DNA of 64,000 bases from Streptomyces griseus subsp. griseus (lineage in GTDB: Bacteria > Actinomycetota > Actinomycetes > Streptomycetales > Streptomycetaceae). This document shows, piece by piece, positions 1 to 8,416 of the stretch. The notes beneath the pieces are model-generated. The model worked only from the letters and a program-made list of their open reading frames with translations. It was not told the origin of the DNA and did no database searches. Each line of letters starts with the position of its first letter. The first letter of the stretch is position 1. The stretch spans positions 248,001 through 312,000 of the forward strand of contig NZ_JOJE01000001.1 in assembly GCF_000720255.1 (NCBI RefSeq), given 5' to 3'. Both the position numbers and the translations under genes were made by a program.

Positions 1-393
1 CCAGGAGCCGATCTGGTCCTCCGTCAGGTGCTGGGCGAGGTCGGACTCGCTGATCATGCCCACCAGGCGCTTGTCCTCGATGACGGGCAGCCGGCGGATC
101 TGGTGCTCCTGCATCTCGTGGAGAACCTCACTGACGTCGGCGTCCGCGTCGATCCAGCGGGGGGTGCCCTGGGCCAGCTCACCGGCGGTCGTCTTGGCGG
201 GGTCGTGTCCGAGGGCCACGCAGCCGACGACGATGTCGCGGTCGGTGAGGATGCCGCAGAGCCGTTCGTTCTGGTCGCTGATGGGCAGGGCGCCGACGTT
301 CAGGTCGCGCATGAGCTCGGCGGCCCGGTCCAGGGTTTCGTGGGCGGGGATCCACTGGGCACCGCGGTGCATGATGTCTCGGGCGGTGGTCAT
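1..393 (-). CDS. CBS domain-containing protein (3' end outside window)
   Basis: The reading frame starts at an ATG preceded by a clean GGAGG ribosome site and is still open at the window edge, giving 131 residues. Two CBS repeats are readable, roughly residues 7-60 and 72-128. They contain the typical pieces GALPISD, GILTDRDIV and RRLPVIEDKRLVGMISESD. CBS pairs bind adenosyl nucleotides and act as energy or redox sensors; stand-alone versions of about 140 residues are common in Streptomyces, and their partners are mostly unknown. Probably only a few C-terminal residues are missing. No partner gene is adjacent. Confidence 0.9.
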   Translation of the reverse strand, partial: MTTARDIMHRGAQWIPAHETLDRAAELMRDLNVGALPISDQNERLCGILTDRDIVVGCVALGHDPAKTTAGELAQGTPRWIDADADVSEVLHEMQEHQIRRLPVIEDKRLVGMISESDLAQHLTEDQIGSW

Positions 394-523
394 GGGACAC
401 CTCCGGTGCCGGGCGGCCGGCGCGGCGCGGGCGCACCGCTGTTCCCGTCGCCCTTCATTCTCGCCGTCGCCGGGGGTCGGTGCACCCGGGGCCACACCCC
501 CGACACTGCGGTACCCCCAGGAC

Positions 524-1183
524 TCAGTCCGCCGCCCCGGGCAGCCCGCCCCACGCCGGATGCCGGGGATCGTCCGCCCGTACGAGGACGTCCGCCGTGC
601 CTGCCGGGTCGGTCTCCCGCTCGTAGCGGGCGAAGGCGGGGAGGGTCCAGTGGTCGGTCTCGGGGGTGCGGCGGCGCAGGGCGCCCGAGGAGAGGAGGAC
701 GTGGACCGTCAGGTCGAAGGGGAACCAGTGGCGCAACAGGAGGGGACCGTGCAGCAGGAGGAAACCGCCGGGCGGGAGTCGGGAGTAGGGGCTGCGCGTG
801 GCGCGGTCGGTGGCGGGATCCCAGAAGTCGGGCAGGATCCGCCCGTCGCCCCCGGCTTCGAGGGGGCCGAACACCTCACGCCAGAGGGCGCCGGTGTCGA
901 ACCAGCCGTTGTAATAGGCCTCGACGTCCTGGTGGCCGTATTCCAGCCGGAGCGAGGCCGGGCGCAGGAAGCCGTGTGTGTCGACGGTCAGCGAGGGCCG
1001 GCCGCGCAGACGGAGGGCCTCGGCGACCAGCGCCGCGAGGTCTCCGGGGCGGGCCGCCGGGGCACCGTCGAAGGCGATGCGCGGCCAGGGGCTGTCGTCG
1101 GCCGGCTTCAGGTCGAGCAGCCGCTCGGCGAGGAGGTCGCCGAGCCGGTCCCAGGTGATCGCTTCGAATCGCACACCGTCCAT
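524..1183 (-). CDS. uridine kinase-like protein with degenerate P-loop
   Basis: 219 residues. The overall layout is that of the uridine kinase/phosphoribulokinase P-loop fold: a beta strand IAFDG near residue 36, HGFLRP after strand 2, a YYNGWFDT segment and a late LLHGPLLLRHW strand. At the Walker A position (residues 36-48) the sequence reads IAFDGAPAARPGDLA instead of GxxGSGKS/T, so the phosphate-binding lysine is missing. It is therefore probably not an active kinase in the usual way, although Streptomyces homologues are commonly annotated as uridine kinase. The ATG has an AGGA site 7 bases upstream. It is divergent from the DUF2293 gene, with only about 40 bases between the starts. Confidence 0.75.
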   Translation of the reverse strand: MDGVRFEAITWDRLGDLLAERLLDLKPADDSPWPRIAFDGAPAARPGDLAALVAEALRLRGRPSLTVDTHGFLRPASLRLEYGHQDVEAYYNGWFDTGALWREVFGPLEAGGDGRILPDFWDPATDRATRSPYSRLPPGGFLLLHGPLLLRHWFPFDLTVHVLLSSGALRRRTPETDHWTLPAFARYERETDPAGTADVLVRADDPRHPAWGGLPGAAD

Positions 1184-1222
1184 GATCCTGGTTCCCCGCC
1201 CGTGAAGGGGAATGAACCCGGT

Positions 1223-1924
1223 ATGGCAGCCCTCGCTACTCCCCCGCCCCGCACCGGGCTTCTCGTCATCCAGCCGATCAGGAGGAAACACTGCGCCGAC
1301 TGCCGTCGGGGGCCGCTGCCGCTGCTCCTCCTGGAGGACGGTGCGCCGCGGTGTCTGGACTGCGCCGATCTCGGCCACCTGGTGTTCCTGCCACGCGGGG
1401 ACACGGCACTGACCCGCAGATCGCGGGAGGAGAGCACGCTGTCGGCGGTGGTCGTGCGCTTCAACCGGCGCAAGGGGCGCTACGAGCGGCAAGGCGTCCT
1501 CGTGGAGGAGGCGGGGCTGACGCGGGCCGAGGAGCGGTGCCTCGCGGACGCGGAGGCTCGTCGACGGCGGCGGGCCAGGGACGCTCGTCGGCGGGCGGCG
1601 CAGGACGCGCGGTTCATGGAGGCGTTCGCGGCGGAGATACGGCGGCTGCTTCCCGGCTGCCCCGAGGACCGGGCCCGGGCGATCGCGGCGCACGCCTCGG
1701 CGCGGGGCAGCGGGCGAGTCGGGCGCAGTGCCGCTGGGCGGGCGCTGTCCGAGGTCGCGGTGGTGTCGGCGGTCGTGGCCTCGGCACGGCATCTGGACAC
1801 GCCGTACGACCAGCTGCTGATGAGCGGGCTGCCACGGCACGAGGCGCGACGGCGGATCGCGCCGGGAGTGGAGGCCGTGCTGCGGGGATGGGGCTGGGAG
1901 AGGGGGATCGGCCCCGCCGGATGA
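1223..1924 (+). CDS. DUF2293 domain-containing protein
   Basis: 233 residues. Two CxxC pairs (C24/C27 and C44/C47) near the N-terminus look like a small zinc ribbon. They are followed by a charged region containing FNRRKGRYERQG and a run of Arg/Ala-rich helix (about residues 95-135). The C-terminal 85 residues (LLPGCPEDRARAIAAHA onward to WGW) match DUF2293 as I remember it. Its function is unknown; the Arg-rich helix and zinc ribbon would suit nucleic-acid binding, which is inference. The ATG was chosen over a longer upstream reading because similarity begins there and a GAAGGGG site precedes it. Confidence 0.8.
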   Translation: MAALATPPPRTGLLVIQPIRRKHCADCRRGPLPLLLLEDGAPRCLDCADLGHLVFLPRGDTALTRRSREESTLSAVVVRFNRRKGRYERQGVLVEEAGLTRAEERCLADAEARRRRRARDARRRAAQDARFMEAFAAEIRRLLPGCPEDRARAIAAHASARGSGRVGRSAAGRALSEVAVVSAVVASARHLDTPYDQLLMSGLPRHEARRRIAPGVEAVLRGWGWERGIGPAG

Positions 1925-1938
1925 AGCCCGTCCGATGT

Positions 1939-1980
1939 GGCCCGCCGGATGCGGCCCGCCGGATGCGGCCCGCCGGAGCG
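1939..1980. repeat. 14-bp direct repeat, three copies
   Basis: Three head-to-tail copies of a 14-bp unit beginning GGCCCGCCGGATGC lie directly after the DUF2293 gene; the third copy differs in its last three bases. The stop codon region of the upstream gene carries a related CGCCGGATG, so the array probably grew by slippage. Confidence 0.8.
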
Positions 1981-2017
1981 GAGCCCGGAGAGAACCGGAA
2001 AGATCCCGGCCGGACAT

Positions 2018-2055
2018 GGGAGTGGCAGTGGGAGTGGGAGCGGGAGCGGGAGCGA
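2018..2055. repeat. GGGAGY hexamer array over a ribosome-binding site
   Basis: Six imperfect copies of GGGAGT/GGGAGC abut the ATG of the DUF1772 gene. Each copy is a plausible Shine-Dalgarno core, so the array offers several alternative ribosome sites, and its copy number could tune translation. The repeat is seen directly; the regulatory idea is inference. Confidence 0.7.
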
Positions 2056-2056
2056 C

Positions 2057-2536
2057 ATGAACGACGAACCGTATGCCGTGCTGGCGGTGCTGGGCGCGCT
2101 CGGGACCGGGTTGGTGGCCGGCGTCTTCTGCGCCTTCTCCGCCTTCGTGATGAGAGGGCTCGCGGCGCTGCCTCCCGCCCAGGGCGTCGCCGCGATGAAC
2201 GCGATCAACAGGGCGGCCCTGGGACCGGCGTTCATGATCGTGTTCCTGGGATCGGCGGGGTTGTGCGCGGTGACCGCGGTGGTGACGTTCGTGCTGTGGC
2301 CGGACGACGGAGCGGTGGAGTTGCTGCTGGGCAGCGGGCTGTACCTGGCCGGCGCGTTCGGGGTCACCGTCGTCGGCAACGTGCCCCGCAACGACGCGCT
2401 GATGAAGCTGGACCCGGTCACCGCGGAGGCGGCCGCCTACTGGCCCGCGTACGTGCGGCAGTGGACGGCGTGGAACCACCTCCGTACGGTCGCCTCCGCG
2501 TCCGCCGCGCTCTTCTTCGTCCTGGCGCTCACCTGA
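2057..2536 (+). CDS. DUF1772 (anthrone oxygenase-like) membrane protein
   Basis: 159 residues with about four hydrophobic segments (near residues 6-30, 55-80, 87-108 and 138-158). The motifs GVFCAFSAFVMRGLA, NVPRNDAL and YVRQWTAWNHLRTVAS are characteristic of the DUF1772/anthrone oxygenase family (PF08592). Some fungal members oxidise anthrones; bacterial members are mostly uncharacterised integral membrane proteins. The ATG directly follows a GGGAGC repeat tract that supplies the ribosome site. No pathway partner is adjacent. Confidence 0.85.
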   Translation: MNDEPYAVLAVLGALGTGLVAGVFCAFSAFVMRGLAALPPAQGVAAMNAINRAALGPAFMIVFLGSAGLCAVTAVVTFVLWPDDGAVELLLGSGLYLAGAFGVTVVGNVPRNDALMKLDPVTAEAAAYWPAYVRQWTAWNHLRTVASASAALFFVLALT

Positions 2537-2667
2537 CCCGGCAGAAAGCTCTTTCTCAATGGTGACCGGCCTCCTGCGTCTACGGCCGGTGGGACGTATC
2601 GTGGCCGGGAGAGTGCCGCCCGATGACGCTCGGCAGCCCGTCGTACGCGTACGCAAGGAAGACGGCC

Positions 2668-4155
2668 ATGGCCGATCCCAAGGGATTCATGACCACACCG
2701 CGCCAGGACTGGCCCCGTCGGCCGGTCGAGGAGCGGGTCCGGGACTGGGACGAGGTGTACGTCCCCGGGGCACTGCTGCCCATCATCAGCAAGCAGGCCG
2801 ACCGCTGTATGGACTGCGGCATCCCGTTCTGCCACGACGCCTGCCCGCTCGGCAACCTGATCCCCGAGTGGAACGACCTGGTCTCCCGGGAGGACTGGCA
2901 GAGGGCGAGCGACCGGCTGCACGCCACGAACAACTTCCCGGAGTTCACCGGGCGGTTGTGTCCGGCGCCGTGCGAGGCCGGCTGCGTGCTCGCCATCAAC
3001 CAGCCCGCTGTCACCATCAAGAACGTCGAGTGCGCGATCGCCGACCGGGCCTGGGAGGACGGGTTCGCGCCGCCCCGGCCCCCGGACCGGCTCTCGGGAC
3101 GCACGGTCGCGGTCATCGGTTCCGGACCGACGGGGCTCGCCGCGGCGCAGCAGCTGACCCGTGCCGGCCACACCGTCGCCGTGTACGAGAAGGCCGACCG
3201 GCTCGGCGGGCTCATGCGGTACGGCATCCCCGAGTTCAAGATGGAGAAGCGGCATCTGGAACGGCGGATCGAGCAGATGCGCGCGGAGGGGACCAAGTTC
3301 CGTACCTCGACGGCGGTGGGGCGGGACGTCGGGGCAGCCGAGCTGCGCGCCCGGTACGACGCCGTGGTGATCGCCACCGGCGCGACGGCGTGGCGGGAAC
3401 TTCCCGTGCCAGGGCGGGAGTTGGCCGGAATACACCAGGCGATGGAGTATCTGCCGCTGGCCAACCGGGTGTGTGAGGGCGACCTGGAGGTCTCGCCGAT
3501 GTCCGCTGCCGGGAAGCACGTGGTCATCGTGGGCGGTGGGGACACCGGGGCGGACTGTCTGGGGACGGCGGTGCGCGACGGCGCCGCGTCCGTGACCCAG
3601 CTCGACATCTACGCCCAGCCGGACGCGGAGCGCGACGAGGACGCGGAGCCCTGGCCGACGTACCCGAAGATCTACCGGCTGTCGGCCGCGCATGAGGAGG
3701 CCGGCGACCTGCGGACCGCACCGGCGGCGGACGCCGACGCGCGGCTGTTCGCGGCGTCCACGCTCCGCTTCACCGGGGAGGCGGACGGGCATGTGCGGTC
3801 GCTGCACCTGGTCGAGGTGGACGCGGGACGGCGCCCGAAGCCGGGCACCGCGCGGGCGCTCCCCGCCGACCTGGTGCTGCTCGCCCTGGGCTTCTCGGGG
3901 CCCGACCGCGAAGACGGGCTCATCGATCAGCTGGGGCTCGAATTGGAGCCGCGTGGCACGATCACCCGGGACGCCGGCTTCGCCACGAACGTGCCGGGCG
4001 TGTTCGTCGCCGGTGACGCCGGGCGCGGCCAGTCGCTGATCGTGTGGGCGATCGCGGAGGGGCGGGCGGTGGCCGCGGCGGTCGACCGTCATCTGACGGG
4101 GAGTTCACGGCTACCGGCGCCGATAACGGCGCACGACCGGCCGATGACCGTGTGA
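2668..4155 (+). CDS. gltD: glutamate synthase small subunit-like oxidoreductase (orphan copy)
   Basis: 495 residues, the usual length of a GltD/GOGAT beta subunit. Cysteine clusters C47/C50/C55/C59 and C98/C102/C106 should ligate two 4Fe-4S clusters. GSGPTGLA at 151-158 is the FAD site, VVIVGGGDTGAD near 290 the NADPH site, and GVFVAGDAGRGQSLIVWAI the C-terminal FAD contact. The beta subunit passes NADPH electrons to the glutamine-amidotransferase alpha subunit. No gltB is adjacent, so this is an orphan copy that could serve another acceptor. The start at MADPKGF fits the family N-terminus and has AAGGAAG upstream; the longer in-frame start at 2623 is unlikely. Confidence 0.92.
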   Translation: MADPKGFMTTPRQDWPRRPVEERVRDWDEVYVPGALLPIISKQADRCMDCGIPFCHDACPLGNLIPEWNDLVSREDWQRASDRLHATNNFPEFTGRLCPAPCEAGCVLAINQPAVTIKNVECAIADRAWEDGFAPPRPPDRLSGRTVAVIGSGPTGLAAAQQLTRAGHTVAVYEKADRLGGLMRYGIPEFKMEKRHLERRIEQMRAEGTKFRTSTAVGRDVGAAELRARYDAVVIATGATAWRELPVPGRELAGIHQAMEYLPLANRVCEGDLEVSPMSAAGKHVVIVGGGDTGADCLGTAVRDGAASVTQLDIYAQPDAERDEDAEPWPTYPKIYRLSAAHEEAGDLRTAPAADADARLFAASTLRFTGEADGHVRSLHLVEVDAGRRPKPGTARALPADLVLLALGFSGPDREDGLIDQLGLELEPRGTITRDAGFATNVPGVFVAGDAGRGQSLIVWAIAEGRAVAAAVDRHLTGSSRLPAPITAHDRPMTV

Positions 4156-4176
4156 GGACAGAAGGCAGGCCGGTGA

Positions 4177-4540
4177 TCAGCGGCGCTGGTCCGTGCCGGC
4201 CGCCCTCGGCGTGGCCAGGGCCAGGCGGTTCCAGGTGTTGATCGCGCGAAGAAGTACCGGGCCTGCCGCCAGACGGGCACCATGTGCAGCCGGTCCTCGC
4301 TCTCGCCGGCCTTGCGCGCCTCGTTGGCGTGCAGATACAGGCAGTACGCGCAGTGGTTGAGGTGCGAGGCGCGGATCTGGATCAGTTCGACGAGGGCCGG
4401 GTCGACACCCCGACGAGCCGCCTCGTCGAAATTGATGAGGGCGCGGAAGGCCATCGGGGCGGATTTCGCGAAGCGAGGCGGGGCCGTCCCGGCGTGAGCG
4501 TCGTCGCCGCCGTTGCCGTCGCCGCCGCCGTTGCCGTCAT
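4177..4540 (-). pseudogene. carboxymuconolactone decarboxylase/AhpD-like protein, broken by frameshift and deletion
   Basis: Three pieces of one protein lie in different frames. An ATG at 4540 opens MTATAAATATAATTLTPGRP. The frame then shifts near 4470-4490 to FAKSAPMAFRALINFDEAAR, continuing through the redox HCAYC motif (from about 4352) to VPVWRQARYFF. At about 4243-4247 it jumps again to AINTWNRLALAT and ends at a TGA at 4177. The roughly 40-50 residues normally found between WRQARYFF and AINTWNR are missing, so an internal deletion plus frame shift is evident. Intact members are peroxidase-like proteins using the CxxC pair. The gene is divergent from the MocR regulator, the usual arrangement, and only about 40 bases separate the starts. 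Confidence 0.85.
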
Positions 4541-4580
4541 GCGTTCAACCTACGGCCGCGAAAGACCCCCGCTAGGGTGC

Positions 4581-6011
4581 ATGTCGATGACAGAGTCATG
4601 GGTCAATTCAGCGGAGCGCGTCGGCGCAGACCTGCATCTGGAACTGGACGGTCCGGGCGGCCGGCGGGCCGCGCTCATCCGGGCGCTGCGCGATGCCGTG
4701 CGCAGCGGGCGGCTCGCGCCCGGCACCCGGCTGCCGCCCTACCGCTCGCTCGCCGCCGACCTGGGCCTCGCCCGCAACACGGTGTCGGACGCCTACGCGG
4801 AACTCGTCGCCGAGGGCTGGCTCACCGCGCGTCAGGGCTCGGGCACCCGGGTCGCCGCGCGTGCGGAACCCCTGCGCCCGCCCGCGCGCATCCCCAAGAC
4901 GCCCGGCGCACCCCCACACGCGCGTGCGCCGCGCCACGACCTGCGTCAGGGCACCCCGGACGCGTCGTCGTTCCCGCGGTCCGCCTGGGCCACCTCCTAC
5001 CGACGGGCGCTCCAGAAGGCCCCCAACCAGGTGTTCGGCCCCGGCGACCCGGCCGGCCGGACCGAGTTGCGGGAGGCCCTCACCGAGTACCTGGCACGCG
5101 CGCGTGGCGTCCGTACGGAGCCGGGCCGGATCGTCGTCTGCTCGGGCTTCGCGCACGCGCTGCGCCTGCTCTTCGGGGGCCGGGTGCTGCGCGGCCCGCT
5201 CGCCGTGGAGGCGTACGGCCTGGGCTTCCACCGGGGACTGCTCGCGGAGGCGGGCGTACGGACCGTACCCCTCCCCCTGGACGAACACGGGGCGAGGGTC
5301 GAGCGGTTGGGGCGCGAGCGGGCCGTACTCCTCACGCCGGCGCACCAGTTCCCGACCGGCGGCCCGCTGCACCCCATGCGCAGGGCGGCGGTGATCGACT
5401 GGGCACGCGCACGTGACGGAGTGATCATCGAGGACGACTACGACGGCGAGTTCCGCTACGACCGCAAGCCCGTCGGCGCGCTCCAGGGCCTCGACCCCGA
5501 GCGGGTGATCCACATCGGCTCCGTCAGCAAGAGCCTGTCACCGGCGCTGCGCCTGGGGTGGATGGTCCTGCCGCAGCGGTACGTCGCCGGCGTCCTCGAT
5601 GCCAAGGGCGAGCGGGAGGCGTGGGCGAGCGCCCTCGACCAGCTGAGTCTTGCGGACTTCATCGTCTCCGGTGCCTACGACCGTCATGTGCGGCGCATGC
5701 GCCAGCGGTACCGGGTCCGCCGGGACCGGCTGGTCGCGGCACTGGCCGACCAGGCGCCGCACATCGAGGTCGCCGGGATCGCGGCCGGACTGCACGCGGT
5801 GCTGCGGCTGCCGCCCGGCACCGAGCCGTCCGCCGTCGAGGCGGCCACCGGCCAGGGCGTGGCCCTGGACGGCCTGGCCGCGTTTCGTCACCCGGAGACG
5901 GACATGGCAGTGCGCGACGGGCTGGTGGTGGGGTACGCGACCCCCGCGGAACACGCGTACGCGGCGGCACTCGAAGCGCTGTGCGCCACGCTGCCGCCAC
6001 GCCGGCCGTAG
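4581..6011 (+). CDS. MocR-type GntR transcription factor with aminotransferase domain
   Basis: 476 residues. Residues about 30-95 form a GntR winged helix (ALIRALRDAVRSGRLAPGT, LGLARNTVSDAYAELVAEGW, QGSGTRVA). Residues about 125-470 are a fold-type I aminotransferase domain, with DDYDGEFRYDR and the PLP-binding lysine K317 in SVSKSLSPALRLGW. MocR proteins use PLP as a ligand and usually control a divergent gene. Here the divergent gene is the broken AhpD-like one, so the natural target may be lost. An ATG six bases further in is also possible; GCTAGGG lies upstream of both. Confidence 0.92.
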   Translation: MSMTESWVNSAERVGADLHLELDGPGGRRAALIRALRDAVRSGRLAPGTRLPPYRSLAADLGLARNTVSDAYAELVAEGWLTARQGSGTRVAARAEPLRPPARIPKTPGAPPHARAPRHDLRQGTPDASSFPRSAWATSYRRALQKAPNQVFGPGDPAGRTELREALTEYLARARGVRTEPGRIVVCSGFAHALRLLFGGRVLRGPLAVEAYGLGFHRGLLAEAGVRTVPLPLDEHGARVERLGRERAVLLTPAHQFPTGGPLHPMRRAAVIDWARARDGVIIEDDYDGEFRYDRKPVGALQGLDPERVIHIGSVSKSLSPALRLGWMVLPQRYVAGVLDAKGEREAWASALDQLSLADFIVSGAYDRHVRRMRQRYRVRRDRLVAALADQAPHIEVAGIAAGLHAVLRLPPGTEPSAVEAATGQGVALDGLAAFRHPETDMAVRDGLVVGYATPAEHAYAAALEALCATLPPRRP

Positions 6012-6094
6012 GCGGAGGGGCAGCTGGGTACCGCGCGGCGGGCGCCGATGGCGCCCGCCACCACCACCTGCCCCCGCGCCACCACTATCGCCCG

Positions 6095-6143
6095 CCCCCG
6101 CGCCGGCGCCACCGCCCGCCCCCCGCGCCGGCGCCACCGCCCG
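6095..6143. repeat. 24-bp direct repeat, two perfect copies in GC-rich spacer
   Basis: Two identical 24-bp copies (core CGCGCCGGCGCCACCGCCCG) at 6095-6118 and 6120-6143 are separated by one C. They sit inside a 183-bp, extremely C-rich spacer (6012-6194) between the convergent MocR and methyltransferase genes. No clear hairpin terminator with a T-run is visible in this spacer. Confidence 0.75.
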
Positions 6144-6194
6144 TCCCCGTGCCGGCGCCCGCGCGCCCGCGCCGCGCCCGCCGCGTCCTGCCCC

Positions 6195-7007
6195 CTACGC
6201 CTTGCGCCCCACCGCCCCGTACCCCGGGATCACCCCGTCGTCCTGGCCCGGGATCGGCTCGCCGAGGTCCGGGTGCCACTCGTGGACCACGGCGACCCCC
6301 GGCTCGACCAGTTCGAGTCCCTCGAAGAACCGGCCGAACTCGTCGCGGGAGCGCAGCGCCAGGGTGACGCCGGCGGCCTTCAGCTTCTCCGTCGCCGCGG
6401 CCGACTCCTCCGGAGTGAAGTCGGCGGTGGCGTGGGTCATCATCAGGTAGCTGCCTGACGGGAGTTCGGACAGCAGCCGGTCGACGAGCTCGTGCGCTCC
6501 GTCCTCGTCCGAGATGAAGTGCAGCAACGCGACCAGGGAGAGGGCCACGGGCCGGGAGAAGTCCAGGACCTTCCGGGCCCCGTCCACGATGGCGGCCGGA
6601 TCGCGCACGTCGGCCTGGAGGTACTCGGTGACGCCCGCAGGCGTGCTGCGCAGCAGCGCTGCCGCGTGGGCGAGCACGATCGGGTCGTTGTCGCAGTAGA
6701 CGACGCGGGCGTCGGGCGCGATCTGCTGGGCCACCTGGTGCAGGTTCGGCTCGGTCGGGATGCCCGTGCCGACGTCCAGGAACTGCCGTACGCCGTTCTT
6801 GGCGAGCCAGCGGGTGGCCCGGTGCATGAACGCGCGGTTGACTCGTGCCATCACGGGCACGCGGGGGTCGAGGGCGAGCATCTGCCGGCCCATCGCCTCA
6901 TCGACGGGGTAGTTGTCCTTGCCGCCGAGATACCAGTCGTACATCCGTGCGGGATGCGGTCTGCTGGTGTCGATCTCTGCGGCCGCGTTCGGGTCCAGCC
7001 CGGTCAT
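6195..7007 (-). CDS. S-adenosyl methyltransferase (PF04672/DUF574 type)
   Basis: 270 residues. ARMYDWYLGGKDNYPVD at the N-terminus is the hallmark of the actinobacterial SAM-dependent methyltransferase family PF04672. QFLDVGTGIPTEPNLH is the SAM-binding loop, VVYCDNDPIVLAHA follows strand 2, and RPVALSLVALLHFI is the strand 4 region. Substrates are unknown for most members. The start at MTGLDPN was chosen because GGAG lies 6 bases upstream; two longer in-frame ATGs at 7019 and 7028 have no good site. It lies 77 bases downstream of the DUF397 gene on the same strand and may be co-transcribed. Confidence 0.9.
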   Translation of the reverse strand: MTGLDPNAAAEIDTSRPHPARMYDWYLGGKDNYPVDEAMGRQMLALDPRVPVMARVNRAFMHRATRWLAKNGVRQFLDVGTGIPTEPNLHQVAQQIAPDARVVYCDNDPIVLAHAAALLRSTPAGVTEYLQADVRDPAAIVDGARKVLDFSRPVALSLVALLHFISDEDGAHELVDRLLSELPSGSYLMMTHATADFTPEESAAATEKLKAAGVTLALRSRDEFGRFFEGLELVEPGVAVVHEWHPDLGEPIPGQDDGVIPGYGAVGRKA

Positions 7008-7084
7008 GAGGCACTCCATAAGACACAAAGGGTGATCAATTCAGCACCACAATAAGGAAGTTCAGAAAAGAAGCGGCAATCACG

Positions 7085-7339
7085 TCAGGACAGCAGGAAG
7101 TCCGCCTCTCCCGCCTTCGCTCCCTGGATGAAGGCCGTCATCTCGTCGGTGGTGTAGATCAACGCGGGACCGTCCGGGTCGGTGGACTGGCGGACGGCGA
7201 TCCTGCCGTCGGCGAGCTTCATCGCCTCCAGACAGTTCCCGCCGTTACCGCCGCTCCACGGCTTGTGCCAGCCTTCGCTGCCCAAGTCACGCGCGGGCAT
7301 GCCGTTGTAGACCTGTTTGCGCGGCTTGATGCGATCCAT
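7085..7339 (-). CDS. DUF397 domain-containing protein
   Basis: 84 residues. GWHKPWSGGNGGNCLEA and IAVRQSTDPDGPALIYTTDEMTAF (in pieces) match DUF397, the small partner almost always found next to WhiJ-like regulators in Streptomyces. Its ATG follows the TGA of the upstream regulator with no gap (TGAATG), so the two are translationally coupled. Experimental work on related whiJ and abaA loci suggests such small proteins modulate the regulator; that role here is inference. Confidence 0.92.
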   Translation of the reverse strand: MDRIKPRKQVYNGMPARDLGSEGWHKPWSGGNGGNCLEAMKLADGRIAVRQSTDPDGPALIYTTDEMTAFIQGAKAGEADFLLS

Positions 7340-8200
7340 TCACAGCTCCTTGCGGAGATCCCGGAGGATCTCCTTCGTGCGATGTGCAGTAGCGGCCTGC
7401 GCCGCCATGCGGTCCATGACCTCGAGGTGGGTCGCCACCTCGGTGCGGCCGTCCAGATAGACGGCGCCGGTCAGGTACTCGCTGTAGACCATGTCCGGAA
7501 GTTCGGGCATGGCGAATCGGAACAGCACGAAGGGTCCGTACGTGCCGGGGTGCGGCCCGCTGGCGAACGGGGCGACCTGGACGGTCACGTTGGACAGCTT
7601 CGTGATGTCGAGCAGTTTGTCGATCTGGGCGCGCATCACCTCCGGGCCGCCGACGGGGCGGCGCAGCACGGTCTCGTCCATCACGACCCAGAGCCGGGGC
7701 GCGCCCTGCCGAGTGAGCAGTTCCTGGCGTTGCATGCGCAGTTCTACGAGGCCCTCGATGTCCTCCGGCCGGGTCTGCCCGACGGCTCCGGAGGTCAGCA
7801 CCCCGCGCGCGTAGTCCTCGGTCTGCAACAGGCCCGGCACGAAGTGGGGTTCGTACTGTCGGATGAGGGCGGCCGCCCCCTCGAGGCTGACGTGCATCGA
7901 GAACCAGCCGGGCAGGACGTCGTGGAAGCGCTGCCACCAGCCGGGCTGGTTGGCCTCCTCGGCCAGCTGGACGAAGGAGTCGGCCTCATGGTCGGAGACG
8001 CCGTAGGCCTTCAGCAGCAGCTGGAGATAGGGGATCTTGAGCGCGACCTCGGCCATCTCCATACGACGGACGGTGGCGGGCGCGACACGCAGTATGCGGG
8101 CGGCCTCCTCGCGCTTGAGCCCGGCGCGCTCCCGCAGATCCAGCAGGCGCCGGCCGAGGACGACCTGTCCGACCGTCGGCGCGGACCGCGGTTCACTCAC
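7340..8200 (-). CDS. WhiJ-like helix-turn-helix regulator with DUF5753 domain
   Basis: 286 residues. An XRE-type helix-turn-helix occupies about residues 14-70 (LGRRLLDLRERAGLKREEAA, APATVRRMEMAE). It is followed by the DUF5753 effector domain (IRQYEPHFVPGLLQTEDYAR, RMQRQELLT, LWVVMDETVLRRPVGG, EYLTGAVYLD). The family controls aerial growth and antibiotic onset in the studied whiJ and abaA cases. The GTG start is preceded by GGAGG. It is divergent from the HATPase gene, with 268 bases between the starts that carry two inverted repeats. Confidence 0.92.
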   Translation of the reverse strand: MSEPRSAPTVGQVVLGRRLLDLRERAGLKREEAARILRVAPATVRRMEMAEVALKIPYLQLLLKAYGVSDHEADSFVQLAEEANQPGWWQRFHDVLPGWFSMHVSLEGAAALIRQYEPHFVPGLLQTEDYARGVLTSGAVGQTRPEDIEGLVELRMQRQELLTRQGAPRLWVVMDETVLRRPVGGPEVMRAQIDKLLDITKLSNVTVQVAPFASGPHPGTYGPFVLFRFAMPELPDMVYSEYLTGAVYLDGRTEVATHLEVMDRMAAQAATAHRTKEILRDLRKEL

Positions 8201-8416
8201 GCTCCACCTCCACGAAGAACCCTGACAGCCCGGCTGCACCGGGGCGTTGGCGCCCGGTCGGCCCGGTGGCGACGTATCGACACAGACTGCTGACACTGAT
8301 ACGGCGCCATTCGAAGACCCGTTCGAAGATCCGTGCGGATCTCCGGCGATCCCAACTGGCGCCGCGTCACATGCTGTTGCGAGCAGTGTGCCACGGCCTT
8401 CCACCGCGTCACACAG

